The notes under the pieces were generated by a model. The model made no database searches, was not told the origin of the DNA, and was given only the letters and a program-made list of their open reading frames with translations. From Pseudomonas defluvii (GTDB lineage: Bacteria > Pseudomonadota > Gammaproteobacteria > Pseudomonadales > Pseudomonadaceae), in contig NZ_MBPN01000038.1 of assembly GCF_001695625.1 (NCBI RefSeq), positions 1 through 45,092 of the forward strand: DNA of 45,092 nucleotides, read 5' to 3'. The position numbers and the translations under genes were made by a program. Positions 24,222-33,035 of this stretch are shown piece after piece (positions within the stretch are counted from its first letter, which is position 1; every line of letters begins with the position of its first letter).

Positions 24222-24788
24222 TCAACTGAAGCTAGGGTAAGTACCGTTCCAACAAATGCAGAACTCAAGCGCTAGATAAGGTTGCCGGTTTTCATGGGCG
24301 GCTCCTGCGCCCTGAGGGGATAACGTCGTTAAGGAAAGCTGAGTATTCGGATCCCCTGAAGCATAGGCCTTCACTACGGCTGGCGGCGCCGAATTCAGGA
24401 CCATCGCCCTGGACAGCCATGATGCGTTGTTGGCGTCCGGTGTAGCCTGCATATCGGTTGCCGCGCTTGTGAGCACGGGGTACTTAACCGTCACGGAGTG
24501 GCTGTGAGCGGGTAGCTGAGCCTCGGTCAACTCTACCGCTGCCTCCCCGGTCGTGTCGGCCCAGGTACGGGGGGTCAGGTTTGGGCCTGCACCACTGCCC
24601 ATGACCACGCGCTGCCTCAGGTCAGGCACCGCGAACGTCTGCTTGCCGTCCCCTCCCCACTTGTTGCCAATGAGCGAGTACAGCGCTGCGTATGCCTGTA
24701 TCGACAGAACGGTACCGTTACAGGCCAGCCAGCCGTCAGGGACGTATCCATAAGGAAACGACCTGATTTCACCGATAAAAGCATCCAT
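24222..24788 (-). CDS. Phage tail-collar domain protein (MdpB-like) 1
   Basis: A 188-residue protein of the tail-collar family (PF07484). Near the N-terminus it has FIGEIRSFPYGYVPDGWLAC (collar start), then LIGNKWGGDGKQTFAVPDLR, the characteristic GGDG.TF..PDLRGR block. Later comes AELPAHSHSV, the His-containing loop, and a C-terminal N(R/M)QP(Y/F)LAL ending. The ATG at 24788 has AGGAAAG about 8 bases upstream, better than an earlier start at 24809. It is a paralogue of the next two genes. Such proteins (annotated microcystin-dependent protein, MdpB) occur outside prophages in many Proteobacteria; their function is not known. No other phage genes are visible. Confidence 0.88.
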   Translation of the reverse strand: MDAFIGEIRSFPYGYVPDGWLACNGTVLSIQAYAALYSLIGNKWGGDGKQTFAVPDLRQRVVMGSGAGPNLTPRTWADTTGEAAVELTEAQLPAHSHSVTVKYPVLTSAATDMQATPDANNASWLSRAMVLNSAPPAVVKAYASGDPNTQLSLTTLSPQGAGAAHENRQPYLALEFCICWNGTYPSFS

Positions 24789-24805
24789 GTTGAGCTTTCC
24801 TGATA

Positions 24806-25342
24806 TCAAGATTGTGTTGGGTAAATACCGACCAGGGCAATGATGTACGTCAAAACCGCGCTGGGCATGACGTTGTTGTGCGGCTGACCTGATCCCACAG
24901 GTGCGACGGTAGAAGCGGACAGCTGTACTTGCTGTGAAGAAGCTACGCCATTCTTGAGGTACTGGGCTAAAGGTAAAGTCGTATTGGCCAAGGTCACCGC
25001 TGATCCTGGCGTGGCAGCACTAGCGTCTGCACCTGCAGTCATGATTACATGCGCGTGCGCTGGCATCTGTGACGGATCCAAGGCCACTACCTCAGCACCA
25101 CTGGCCACGCCGATACCCCTGGCCGTCAGTCCTACTCCCTGCCCCTGCCCGATAGGCACACGACCACGTAGATCAGGAAGCCCAAATGTCGTCACCCCAT
25201 TTCCGCCATAGGTCGTGCCAATCAATGAATACAACGCCTCGTTGCCGCTGATCGACAGCTGAGTGCCATCACACGCATGCCAGTTCTCGGGGACTCTCAA
25301 GCCAGCAAACAAACGCACTTCACCTACATAACAATCAACCAT
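24806..25342 (-). CDS. Phage tail-collar domain protein (MdpB-like) 2
   Basis: A 178-residue tail-collar protein. It has YVGEVRLFAGLRVPENWHAC at the start, LIGTTYGGNGVTTFGLPDLRG in the collar core, PSQMPAHAHV, and a C-terminal PHNNVMPSAVLTYIIAL in place of the usual NxQPFLxL. GAGGAA lies 8 bases before the ATG. It is separated by 17 bases from gene 1 and lies 34 bases after gene 3. The three differ most in the Ala/Thr-rich region between the collar core and the C-terminus, the likely variable face. Confidence 0.88.
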   Translation of the reverse strand: MVDCYVGEVRLFAGLRVPENWHACDGTQLSISGNEALYSLIGTTYGGNGVTTFGLPDLRGRVPIGQGQGVGLTARGIGVASGAEVVALDPSQMPAHAHVIMTAGADASAATPGSAVTLANTTLPLAQYLKNGVASSQQVQLSASTVAPVGSGQPHNNVMPSAVLTYIIALVGIYPTQS

Positions 25343-25376
25343 GTCTTTGATTCCTCAATGCTGGGGTCAACTAGCG

Positions 25377-25916
25377 TCAGCTGCGTGGCGGGAATATGCC
25401 CGAGACGGCAATACAAGGATTGAGCACCAGGAACGGCTGCATGTTTGTATGCGCTGCACTGCTGCCTGACACCGATACACTTTCATTGTTCAGCGGGATC
25501 ATGGCGGCAGGTGTGCCAGGCGTCCCGTAGAGACGTGGGTCAGTCACGCCACCCGCTGCAGCGGCATCCGCCAGAAGATTGTCCTTCGGCTGCGGAGCCG
25601 TTCCCTCTGCCGTTGATGCATTGAAGTCATGTGTATGTGCAGGCATTTGTGCAGCAGTCAGCGTGACGGTTTCCGTACCCGCCTTGGCTCCAAGTATGTA
25701 ATCAGGTTGAACCCCGCTATAGTGCAGGGCCGCACGGCCGCGCAAGTCCGGTAGCTTGAACGTCGTTACCCCATTCCCTCCGTACCTTGTCCCAAGCAAG
25801 GCATACAAGGCCTGGTTCTGAGCGATTGGCATGTCTCTTCCATCACATGCAAGCCATCCGCTGGGCGCCCAACTCGTCGGAAACCAGCGAATTTCACCCA
25901 AAAAATAATCTGACAT
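25377..25916 (-). CDS. Phage tail-collar domain protein (MdpB-like) 3
   Basis: A 179-residue tail-collar protein with FLGEIRWFPTSWAPSGWLAC, LLGTRYGGNGVTTFKLPDLRG, AAQMPAHTHDF and HTNMQPFLVLNPCIA. AAGGAG lies upstream of the ATG. It is the first gene of the tail-collar and GNAT group; the DNA upstream (25917-26790) is largely noncoding. Confidence 0.88.
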   Translation of the reverse strand: MSDYFLGEIRWFPTSWAPSGWLACDGRDMPIAQNQALYALLGTRYGGNGVTTFKLPDLRGRAALHYSGVQPDYILGAKAGTETVTLTAAQMPAHTHDFNASTAEGTAPQPKDNLLADAAAAGGVTDPRLYGTPGTPAAMIPLNNESVSVSGSSAAHTNMQPFLVLNPCIAVSGIFPPRS

Positions 25917-26031
25917 CCCCCGCTCCTTTCCTTAGAAAAGCATGTAGTTAAGACTCAACCGATTAACCTCGACGCACGCAATGCACATCGCAGCCCAAGG
26001 CAATAACGCACCCTGTGCTCACGTGCACTTT

Positions 26032-26214
26032 TTAATCATAAAAACGCTGGCGATTATTGGGATGGGCCTGGGCAAAAGACGCCACTCGCCGGAACACGGT
26101 ATCGAGACGGTGTCGACACTTCAGAAGATTGGGTAAACGGAGAAATGGGTTTGCTTTGTCAGTGACGTGACCTGTCGCAATTCCCGAAAAGTGTTGCGCA
26201 GTCAACGGCGACAT
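26032..26214 (-). CDS. Small hypothetical protein
   Basis: A possible 60-residue protein beginning MSPLTAQHFSG, preceded by an excellent ribosome site (GGAGG five bases before the ATG at 26214). The protein is basic and Arg/Asn-rich, with no motif that I recognise and no signal peptide. It could be a genuine small gene or the remnant of a broken one. Only the ribosome site argues for it. Confidence 0.35.
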   Translation of the reverse strand: MSPLTAQHFSGIATGHVTDKANPFLRLPNLLKCRHRLDTVFRRVASFAQAHPNNRQRFYD

Positions 26215-26600
26215 CCGTGCCTCCAATTGAAACGTTCATCCTGTTTGAAACCCGTCGGGAGAACTCCAGCCTTTTCGACGGTTTCGCCTCTACTCCATGG
26301 CTGGATTGCCCATGCCACACGAGCGTAAAGTCAAAACGATATCAACGACGGTTATATATCTAGCAGATATCCAACCCAATGCAAATACCTCAAGGCCCCC
26401 AACAGAAAGGGTGTCGATAGGTACGCGCCAAGCATGTTGGCTCACCGTCTTTTAATGACTCAAATGTTAGATTTTGATTCGAATAGGCAAAATGGCTGGC
26501 TGAACTTACGTCCTAGGAAATACCCTACGCAGTCTGTCTATGCATGATGACTTGTCCCCAGAAACCCGGCCCTCTAGGCTGGCTTCGTCGCTGAATGTAC
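26215..26600. other. Noncoding AT-rich stretch
   Basis: This part of the 26215-26790 gap is visibly AT-rich (for example gttatatatctagcagatat at 26351-26370) and has no convincing gene on either strand. It probably holds promoters for the flanking DUF6124 gene; no box is assigned. Confidence 0.4.
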
Positions 26601-26605
26601 AGCGA

Positions 26606-26758
26606 TCGGGTGTGGTAACCCGAGCGGACGTAGACATCCATAGACCCTGGTTTATGGCAGCTGTGCGCGGGAGGCCCCAGGGCCTGCCGGATGTCCCTAT
26701 GTCCACCGGTTTACCACCCCGCGTACAGCTGCCACCCTCTCGTGTGGTAACGAGTGGG
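26606..26758 (+). promoter_or_regulatory. Structured leader element upstream of the DUF6124 gene
   Basis: Two hairpins with the same six-base loop gtggta lie at either end: stem tcgggt/acccga at 26606-26623, and ctcgt/acgag at 26739-26754, the latter extendable to 26735-26758 with one T-T mismatch. Between them, tggcagctgtgcgcggg (26655-26671) pairs with cccgcgtacagctgcca (26718-26734), 17 bp with one possible G-U. Within that loop is aggccc-ca-gggcct (26672-26685), and taccac (26712-26717) is complementary to both hexaloops. The element ends 32 bases before the DUF6124 start. It could be a structured RNA leader or a DNA element; I know no named family for it. Confidence 0.6.
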
Positions 26759-26790
26759 CGCAGCTTCTCCAACGACTAGGGAAGCTCATC

Positions 26791-27084
26791 ATGAAAAAAA
26801 TCGTCCCCGATCCGCCCCTCGATCACACCTACGTTACCGCCCAAACGATTTTCGGCAGTTGCGCCGCTGGCCACGCCCCGCTTTTCTCCGTATGCCCCGG
26901 CATCGCTGCCCATGATGTACTGGTACACGTTTCGCTCTACCTGGGCTGCGCCTACGATACTGCCGACACGCTGTTGACCGAAACGAAGACGCCCAACAGG
27001 AACCTGCTGCGCTCGACACTGCACTCGGTTGAAATGGCCAAAGGGCTGGTGGACGCGCTGCTTGATGGTATTGAAGCGCGCTAG
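26791..27084 (+). CDS. DUF6124/DUF3077-like small protein
   Basis: A 97-residue soluble protein resembling the small Pseudomonas DUF6124 (DUF3077-type) proteins. These share a DxxTFxVxPGIxxxDALxHASxxL-like pattern; here LFSVCPGIAAHDVLVHVSLYL is clear, followed by a C-terminal helix (SVEMAKGLVDALLDGI). Function is unknown. AGGGAA lies about 8 bases before the ATG. Such genes often occur as several paralogues per genome. The structured element at 26606-26758 lies in its probable 5' leader. Confidence 0.75.
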   Translation: MKKIVPDPPLDHTYVTAQTIFGSCAAGHAPLFSVCPGIAAHDVLVHVSLYLGCAYDTADTLLTETKTPNRNLLRSTLHSVEMAKGLVDALLDGIEAR

Positions 27085-27127
27085 AGCGAGACCCCGGCAC
27101 ACCGCGCTGCAGGCGCTTAACCAACAC

Positions 27128-27152
27128 CCTCGCAGGCAAGCCTGCTCCCCTT
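27128..27152. repeat. REP-like palindromic unit
   Basis: The sequence ccctcgcaggcaagcctgctccc contains the stem gcagg-caag-cctgc (27132-27145). It resembles the core of the common P. putida-group REP element (cgcgggcaagcccgctcc), in degenerate form. It lies between convergent genes, the usual position for REPs. Confidence 0.6.
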
Positions 27153-27162
27153 AAGCCAGCGC

Positions 27163-28827
27163 CTACACAGTCGCTTTCAGGGGAGCAGCGCCTTGCGTCA
27201 GGTAGGCCAGCAATTCGTCGATCGGAAGCGGACGACTGATCAGGTATCCTTGCGCCTGATCGCAGTTGAAGCTGCGCAGCAACGCCATCTGTTCTTCAGT
27301 CTCAACCCCTTCGGCCACCACTTCCAGCTTCAGGTTGTGCGCCAGGTTGATCATGGCGTGAACCAATTGGCGGTTCTCTTCGCGCTGCTCCATGCCACCG
27401 ACAAAGCTGCGGTCCACCTTGAGCAAGGTAATCGGCAAGCTGTTGAGGTGCACGAACGACGAGAACCCGGTACCAAAGTCATCCAGGGAGAAACGCACGC
27501 CAAGCCGGCCCAGCGCATCCATGGTCTGTTTGACCAGATCGCTACGGCGCATCACGGCCGTCTCGGTCAACTCAAACTCCAGCCAACGCGCGTCAACCCC
27601 ATGCTGGACGATCAACCGGCTCAAGGTGGCCAGCAACTGGCTGTCCTGGAACTGGCGGAACGACAGGTTAACCGCCATATGCAGAGGGGCCACCCCATGC
27701 TCACGCAGTGCCTGCATGTCGCGCAGGGCACGAGAGATCACCCAGTACCCCAACGGCACGATCAGCCCGCTCTGTTCGGCCAGCGGCACGAACTCGCTGG
27801 GCGGCAGCAGGCCTCGCTCGGCATGCCGCCACCGTACCAACGCCTCAAGCCCGACGATCTGGCCACTCTTCAGGTCAAAACGAGGCTGGTAGTGCAACTC
27901 CAGTTCGTCACGGCGCAAGGCGCGGCGCAGTTCGGTTTCCAGGTCGGCCAGGCTGCGCGCATGGCGATTGATACGCTCGTTGAACACATGGAACGTGCAC
28001 CCCTGGGTGCCCTTGGCCTGCTGCATGGCGATATGTGCATGCCACATCAGTGGGTCTGCGCCGCCCTCGGCACGGGCATGCGCCACGCCCAGACTGCAAC
28101 CAAGCAAGAGGCTTTCACCATCGATCCAGTAAGGCTCGGCCAACGCTTCGACGATACGTTCAGCCATCCATTCGGCACGCTGCGGCTCACGGCGGGTATC
28201 AATCAGCAGGGCAAATTCATCACTGCCCAGACGCGCCACCTGATCACCCGCTTCGAGCTGGCTTTTGAGCCGACCGACCACTTGCAGGATCAGGCGATCG
28301 CCCGCCTGATGGCCCAAGGCGTCGTTGGCGTGCCGAAAGTTGTCCAGGTCAAGGTGGCCAAGGGCGACACCGCGGCCCTCGTTATCGGCCAGGCGTGCGG
28401 TGAGCAGGGTCTGGAAACCCTGACGATTGGCGATGCCGGTCAGTGGGTCCTGCTCGGCCAGGCGCTGCAAGGTGGCCTCCAGTACGCCACGCTCACGCAC
28501 ATGGCGCAGGCAACGCCGCAGGGTATCGGTGCTCAGCGCTTCACGCACCAACCAGTCGCTGACACCCAGCGGGGGCTGCACAGGTTCTTCTTCCAACAGC
28601 AGCAGCATGGGCAGGTCGCAACGACCTGGCGCCGGTTGCAGCGCAGGAGTGGCCAGCACCAGCGCATTGCGGTCACTGACAAACAAGCTGTCGACCGACT
28701 CCCAGTTCGGCGCATTGATCAGCACGGCACCACCGGCCAGCGGCTGCAAGCAGTGTTGCAGCGCCGTGGCCCAGCTCGGCTCATCAGCCAGCAGGAGCAA
28801 ACGCAAAGGTTCGACAGGCGTAGACAA
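27163..28827 (-). CDS. GGDEF/EAL signalling protein with degenerate GGDEF
   Basis: A 554-residue protein in three parts. Residues ~1-110 resemble a receiver-like domain (LLLLADEPSWATALQHCLQ, MLLLLEEEP) without a clear phosphorylation Asp. Residues ~125-290 form a diguanylate-cyclase-like domain (DPLTGIANRQGF) whose active site reads RLGSDEFALL, that is GSDEF rather than GGDEF. Residues ~300-550 form an EAL phosphodiesterase domain with LEALVRW, ELTET, DDFGTGFSS, LKVDRSFV and VAEGVET, apparently intact. It probably hydrolyses c-di-GMP, with the GGDEF part regulatory or weakly active. It is convergent with the DUF6124 gene and divergent from rep. Confidence 0.9.
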   Translation of the reverse strand: MSTPVEPLRLLLLADEPSWATALQHCLQPLAGGAVLINAPNWESVDSLFVSDRNALVLATPALQPAPGRCDLPMLLLLEEEPVQPPLGVSDWLVREALSTDTLRRCLRHVRERGVLEATLQRLAEQDPLTGIANRQGFQTLLTARLADNEGRGVALGHLDLDNFRHANDALGHQAGDRLILQVVGRLKSQLEAGDQVARLGSDEFALLIDTRREPQRAEWMAERIVEALAEPYWIDGESLLLGCSLGVAHARAEGGADPLMWHAHIAMQQAKGTQGCTFHVFNERINRHARSLADLETELRRALRRDELELHYQPRFDLKSGQIVGLEALVRWRHAERGLLPPSEFVPLAEQSGLIVPLGYWVISRALRDMQALREHGVAPLHMAVNLSFRQFQDSQLLATLSRLIVQHGVDARWLEFELTETAVMRRSDLVKQTMDALGRLGVRFSLDDFGTGFSSFVHLNSLPITLLKVDRSFVGGMEQREENRQLVHAMINLAHNLKLEVVAEGVETEEQMALLRSFNCDQAQGYLISRPLPIDELLAYLTQGAAPLKATV

Positions 28828-29093
28828 GCTGGCTCCTTAGCACGTTGACGCAGTCTAAATGACGATGAGTAGCAGGGATGCCCTATCCTAAACCATTAAT
28901 AGTAATGATTTTCACTTAAACACATGCCATTCCTTTGCCGACATCCACACACGTTGCAGCGCATCCTGCGGGAAAGTAACAGAACCAGCAAATCTAGATC
29001 GCGTGCTACGTCACACTGTCAGACGGTCGCGGCACAATCTCGTCACGCCTGCTAAAATGCCCGGCTATTTTTCAGGCGACCCCAGGTTCCCCC
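28828..29093. promoter_or_regulatory. Divergent promoter region (GGDEF/EAL gene and rep)
   Basis: 266 bases without a gene between the two divergent starts. On the plus strand a taaaat (29052-29057) lies about 40 bases before rep and would serve as a -10 box. No operator is identified. Confidence 0.4.
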
Positions 29094-31103
29094 ATGTCCC
29101 GACTCAACCCCCGGCAACAAGAAGCCGTGAGCTACGTCGGCGGCCCACTTTTGGTGCTCGCCGGTGCCGGCTCCGGCAAAACCAGCGTGATCACCCGCAA
29201 GATCGCCCACTTGATCCAGAACTGCGGCATCCGTGCCCAGTACATCGTGGCCATGACCTTTACCAACAAGGCCGCGCGCGAGATGAAGGAACGGGTCGGT
29301 ACCCTGCTTCGCGGCGGCGAAGGGCGCGGCCTGACCGTCTCGACCTTCCATAACCTGGGCCTGAACATTATCCGCAAGGAGCATCAGCGGCTGGGCTACA
29401 AGCCGGGTTTCTCGATCTTCGACGAAGCCGACGTCAAGGCCTTGATGACCGACATCATGCAGAAGGAGTACTCCGGGGACGACGGCGTCGACGAGATCAA
29501 GAACATGATCGGCGCCTGGAAGAACGACCTGGTGCTGCCTCCAGAAGCCCTGGAAAAAGCGCGCAACCCCAAGGAGCAGACCGCCGCCATCGTCTATGCC
29601 CATTACCAGCGTACGCTCAAGGCGTTCAACGCGGTGGACTTCGACGACCTCATCCTGTTGCCGGTGAAGCTGTTCCAGGAACACGCCGACATCCTGGAAA
29701 AATGGCAGAACCGTGTGCGCTACCTGCTGGTGGACGAATATCAGGACACCAACGCCAGCCAGTACCTGTTGGTGAAGATGCTGATCGGCACGCGCAACCA
29801 GTTCACCGTGGTCGGCGACGATGACCAGTCGATCTACGCCTGGCGCGGCGCGCGCCCGGAAAACCTGATGCTGCTCAAGGACGACTACCCCTCGCTGAAG
29901 GTGGTCATGCTCGAACAGAACTACCGTTCCACCAGCCGCATCCTGCGCTGCGCCAACGTGCTGATCTCGAACAACCCGCATGCCTTCGAGAAACAACTGT
30001 GGAGCGAGATGGGCCACGGCGACGAGATCCGCGTGATCCGCTGCCGTAACGAGGAAGCCGAAGCCGAGCGGGTGGCCATGGAAATCCTCAGCCTGCACCT
30101 GCGTACCGACCGCCCCTACAGTGACTTCGCGATCCTGTACCGGGGTAACTACCAGGCCAAGCTCATCGAGCTGAAACTGCAGCACCACCAGATTCCGTAC
30201 CGGCTCTCTGGCGGCAACAGCTTCTTTGGCCGTCAGGAGGTCAAGGACCTGATGGCTTACTTCCGTCTGCTGGTGAACCCGGACGACGACAACGCCTACC
30301 TGCGGGTGATCAACGTACCGCGCCGGGAAATCGGCTCGACCACGCTGGAAAAGCTTGGCAACTACGCCACCGAGCGAAAGATCTCGATGTACGCCGCCAG
30401 TGAAGAGCTGGGCCTTGGCGAACACCTGGACAGCCGCTTTACTGACCGCCTGCAGCGCTTCAAACGCTGGATGGACGGCGTACGCCAGCAGGTCGCGCAG
30501 AACGATCCGATCGCGGCCCTGCGCAGCATGGTCATGGATATCGACTACGAGAACTGGATTCGCCAGAACAGTTCCAGCGACAAGGCGGCAGACTTTCGCA
30601 TGGGCAACGTCTGGTTCCTGATCGAGGCCTTGAAGAACACCCTCGAGAAAGACGAAGACGGTGGCATGACCATCGAGGAAGCCATCGGCAAGCTGGTGCT
30701 GCGCGACATGCTCGAACGCCAGCAGGAAGAGGAAGAAGGCGCCGAGGGTGTGCAGATGATGACCCTGCATGCGTCCAAAGGGCTGGAGTTCCCCTACGTG
30801 TTCATCATGGGCATGGAGGAGGAAATTCTGCCGCACCGCTCCAGCATCGAAGCCGACACCATCGAAGAAGAACGCCGCCTGGCCTATGTCGGCATCACCC
30901 GGGCTCGCCAGACCCTCGCGTTCACCTTTGCGGCCAAGCGCAAGCAGTACGGCGAAATCATCGACTGCGCGCCAAGCCGTTTCCTCGACGAGCTGCCCGA
31001 CGACGACCTCGTCTGGGAAGGCCTCGACGATGCCCCGACCGAGGTCAAGGCCGCACGTGGCAATAACGCATTGGCGGATATCCGCGCCATGCTCAAACGT
31101 TAG
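29094..31103 (+). CDS. rep: ATP-dependent DNA helicase Rep
   Basis: A 669-residue SF1A helicase, near the length of E. coli Rep (673). Walker A is GAGSGKTSVIT, motif II is LLVDEYQDTN, motif III is VVGDDDQSIYAWRGA, motif IV is LEQNYRS, motif V is LHASKGLEF and motif VI is RRLAYVGITRARQ. It unwinds 3'-5' and helps replication forks pass protein blocks. The gene is chromosomal core in Pseudomonas. A hairpin terminator follows at 31117-31143. Confidence 0.97.
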   Translation: MSRLNPRQQEAVSYVGGPLLVLAGAGSGKTSVITRKIAHLIQNCGIRAQYIVAMTFTNKAAREMKERVGTLLRGGEGRGLTVSTFHNLGLNIIRKEHQRLGYKPGFSIFDEADVKALMTDIMQKEYSGDDGVDEIKNMIGAWKNDLVLPPEALEKARNPKEQTAAIVYAHYQRTLKAFNAVDFDDLILLPVKLFQEHADILEKWQNRVRYLLVDEYQDTNASQYLLVKMLIGTRNQFTVVGDDDQSIYAWRGARPENLMLLKDDYPSLKVVMLEQNYRSTSRILRCANVLISNNPHAFEKQLWSEMGHGDEIRVIRCRNEEAEAERVAMEILSLHLRTDRPYSDFAILYRGNYQAKLIELKLQHHQIPYRLSGGNSFFGRQEVKDLMAYFRLLVNPDDDNAYLRVINVPRREIGSTTLEKLGNYATERKISMYAASEELGLGEHLDSRFTDRLQRFKRWMDGVRQQVAQNDPIAALRSMVMDIDYENWIRQNSSSDKAADFRMGNVWFLIEALKNTLEKDEDGGMTIEEAIGKLVLRDMLERQQEEEEGAEGVQMMTLHASKGLEFPYVFIMGMEEEILPHRSSIEADTIEEERRLAYVGITRARQTLAFTFAAKRKQYGEIIDCAPSRFLDELPDDDLVWEGLDDAPTEVKAARGNNALADIRAMLKR

Positions 31104-31736
<633 letters not shown>

Positions 31737-31770
31737 GCCCGCCTGCAGGGAATACAGCATCCCGCAGAAA

Positions 31771-31801
31771 CGACAAAGCCCGCACGCGGCGGGCTTTGTC
31801 G
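31771..31801. terminator. Bidirectional terminator between xpt and the cytochrome gene
   Basis: cgacaaagcccg / cgggctttgtcg forms a 12-bp perfect stem between convergent genes. It has A/T-rich flanks inside the stem and can serve either direction. It sits 35 bases after the xpt stop and 16 before the cytochrome stop. Confidence 0.75.
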
Positions 31802-31816
31802 GGGGAAGCGTATGGC

Positions 31817-32239
31817 TTAAAGGCCAGACATCTTCTTGATGGCGCCCTTCAGGTCGTCATCCGAGCAATCGGCACAAGTGCCTTTTGGTGGCATCGCGTT
31901 GATACCGGTGATGGCCTTGGCCAGGATACCGTCCAAGCCACCCTGCTGGCTCGCACGCTCTTTCCAGGCAGCAGTGTCACCGATTTTCGGCGCGCCCAGC
32001 AGGCCGCTGCCATGACAGGCATTGCAGTGCTTGGCGATGATCTCGTCAGGCGTCTTGGAACCGCCGCCGCCAGCAGAGGCAGCCACTTCCATACCTTTAC
32101 ATTCCTGGCCTTGAACGCAGACCTGACCAACAGGCTCCAGTCGCTTGGCAATGTCGTCATTGGTCGCAGCTTGAGCGCTGACTGCCCAAAGGGCCAATAC
32201 GGCAGCTGGTACGGCCAGCATTTTCTTGATTAGATTCAC
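31817..32239 (-). CDS. Cytochrome c5 family protein
   Basis: A 140-residue periplasmic mono-haem cytochrome. The signal peptide runs from the GTG start (NLIKKMLAVPAAVLALWAVSA) to an AQA cleavage site. The haem motif is CNACH, the sixth ligand is probably Met in NAMPPKGTC, and a Cys pair (GTCADCSDD) is typical of c5 members. Another Cys pair (VCVQGQEC) lies in the N-terminal part. It carries electrons between respiratory complexes. The GTG at 32239 is favoured over the longer open frame because it begins directly with the signal peptide and has GAGGGTG upstream. Confidence 0.92.
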   Translation of the reverse strand: MNLIKKMLAVPAAVLALWAVSAQAATNDDIAKRLEPVGQVCVQGQECKGMEVAASAGGGGSKTPDEIIAKHCNACHGSGLLGAPKIGDTAAWKERASQQGGLDGILAKAITGINAMPPKGTCADCSDDDLKGAIKKMSGL

Positions 32240-32379
32240 ACGTACACCCTCATGGTGGCTAGTCACGCCCGCGGCCACGGTTTCGCAGGCGGTCGCAAGT
32301 ATAACGAGAACCCTGCCGCACTGAAACAACCCTAAAGACCTAAGGGGATTAGACGCGACAATAAGCCGCGCCTGGCCTA

Positions 32380-32928
32380 TCAGAAGTTGGCAGGGGTCGC
32401 CGCACTGATCAGCCGCGCCGGCTCATCGAATGGATTGCGGAAACGGTGCGGCTTGGTGCTTTCAAAATAGTAGCTGTCGCCGGCTTCAAGGATGAAGGTT
32501 TCCAGCCCCACGACCAGCTCGAGGCGACCTTCCAGCAAGATGCCGGTTTCTTCACCATCGTGCGTGAGCATCTCTTCGCCGGTATCTGCACCAGGCGGAT
32601 AGACCTCATTGAGGAAGGCAATGGCCCGGCTCGGGTGCGATTTGCCGACCAGCTTCATGGTCACTGCACCATCGGAAATGTCGATGAGCTCGTTGGCCTT
32701 GTAGACGATCTGAGTGGGGTTTTCCGGCTGCAGTTCTTCAGAGAAGAACTCGACCATGGACATGGGGATACCCCCCAGCACCTTGCGCAGCGAGCTGATT
32801 GAGGGGCTCACGCTGTTTTTCTCGATCATCGAGATCGTGCTGTTGGTGACACCCGCGCGTTTGGCGAGTTCACGCTGAGACAGGCCCTTGAGCTTGCGTA
32901 TGGCCTGCAGTCGTTCACCGACGTCCAA
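32380..32928 (-). CDS. XRE-family regulator with cupin domain (PuuR-like)
   Basis: A 182-residue regulator. Residues ~1-55 are a helix-turn-helix (IRKLKGLSQRELAKRAGVTN, ISMIEKNSVSPSISSLRKVL). The C-terminal ~70 residues form a cupin barrel (DTGEEMLTHDGEETGILLEG, GDSYYFESTKPHRFRN), the PuuR layout in which the cupin senses a small molecule. In Pseudomonas such proteins control polyamine genes. It is a candidate regulator of the PuuB-like and PuuC-like genes at 36943 and 42956, which are not adjacent. Context suggests this; no operator was identified. Confidence 0.9.
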   Translation of the reverse strand: MDVGERLQAIRKLKGLSQRELAKRAGVTNSTISMIEKNSVSPSISSLRKVLGGIPMSMVEFFSEELQPENPTQIVYKANELIDISDGAVTMKLVGKSHPSRAIAFLNEVYPPGADTGEEMLTHDGEETGILLEGRLELVVGLETFILEAGDSYYFESTKPHRFRNPFDEPARLISAATPANF

Positions 32929-33035
32929 GGCTTAAGCCCTCCTAAACGAACAAATGGGGTCGAAATTGAACGTTATCATCGCACAGCGTTCAGTATTTAC
33001 AACACTTCGACCCACTGCCAGTCCGTCCAGTTGCC

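Noticed and set aside
24222..25916. A prophage
   Set aside because: Tail-collar paralogues alone, with no capsid, terminase, tape-measure or lysis genes near.
27193..28848. 551-codon plus-strand open frame opposite the GGDEF/EAL gene
   Set aside because: Shadow: low-complexity Gln/His-rich translation; the minus strand has clear EAL motifs.
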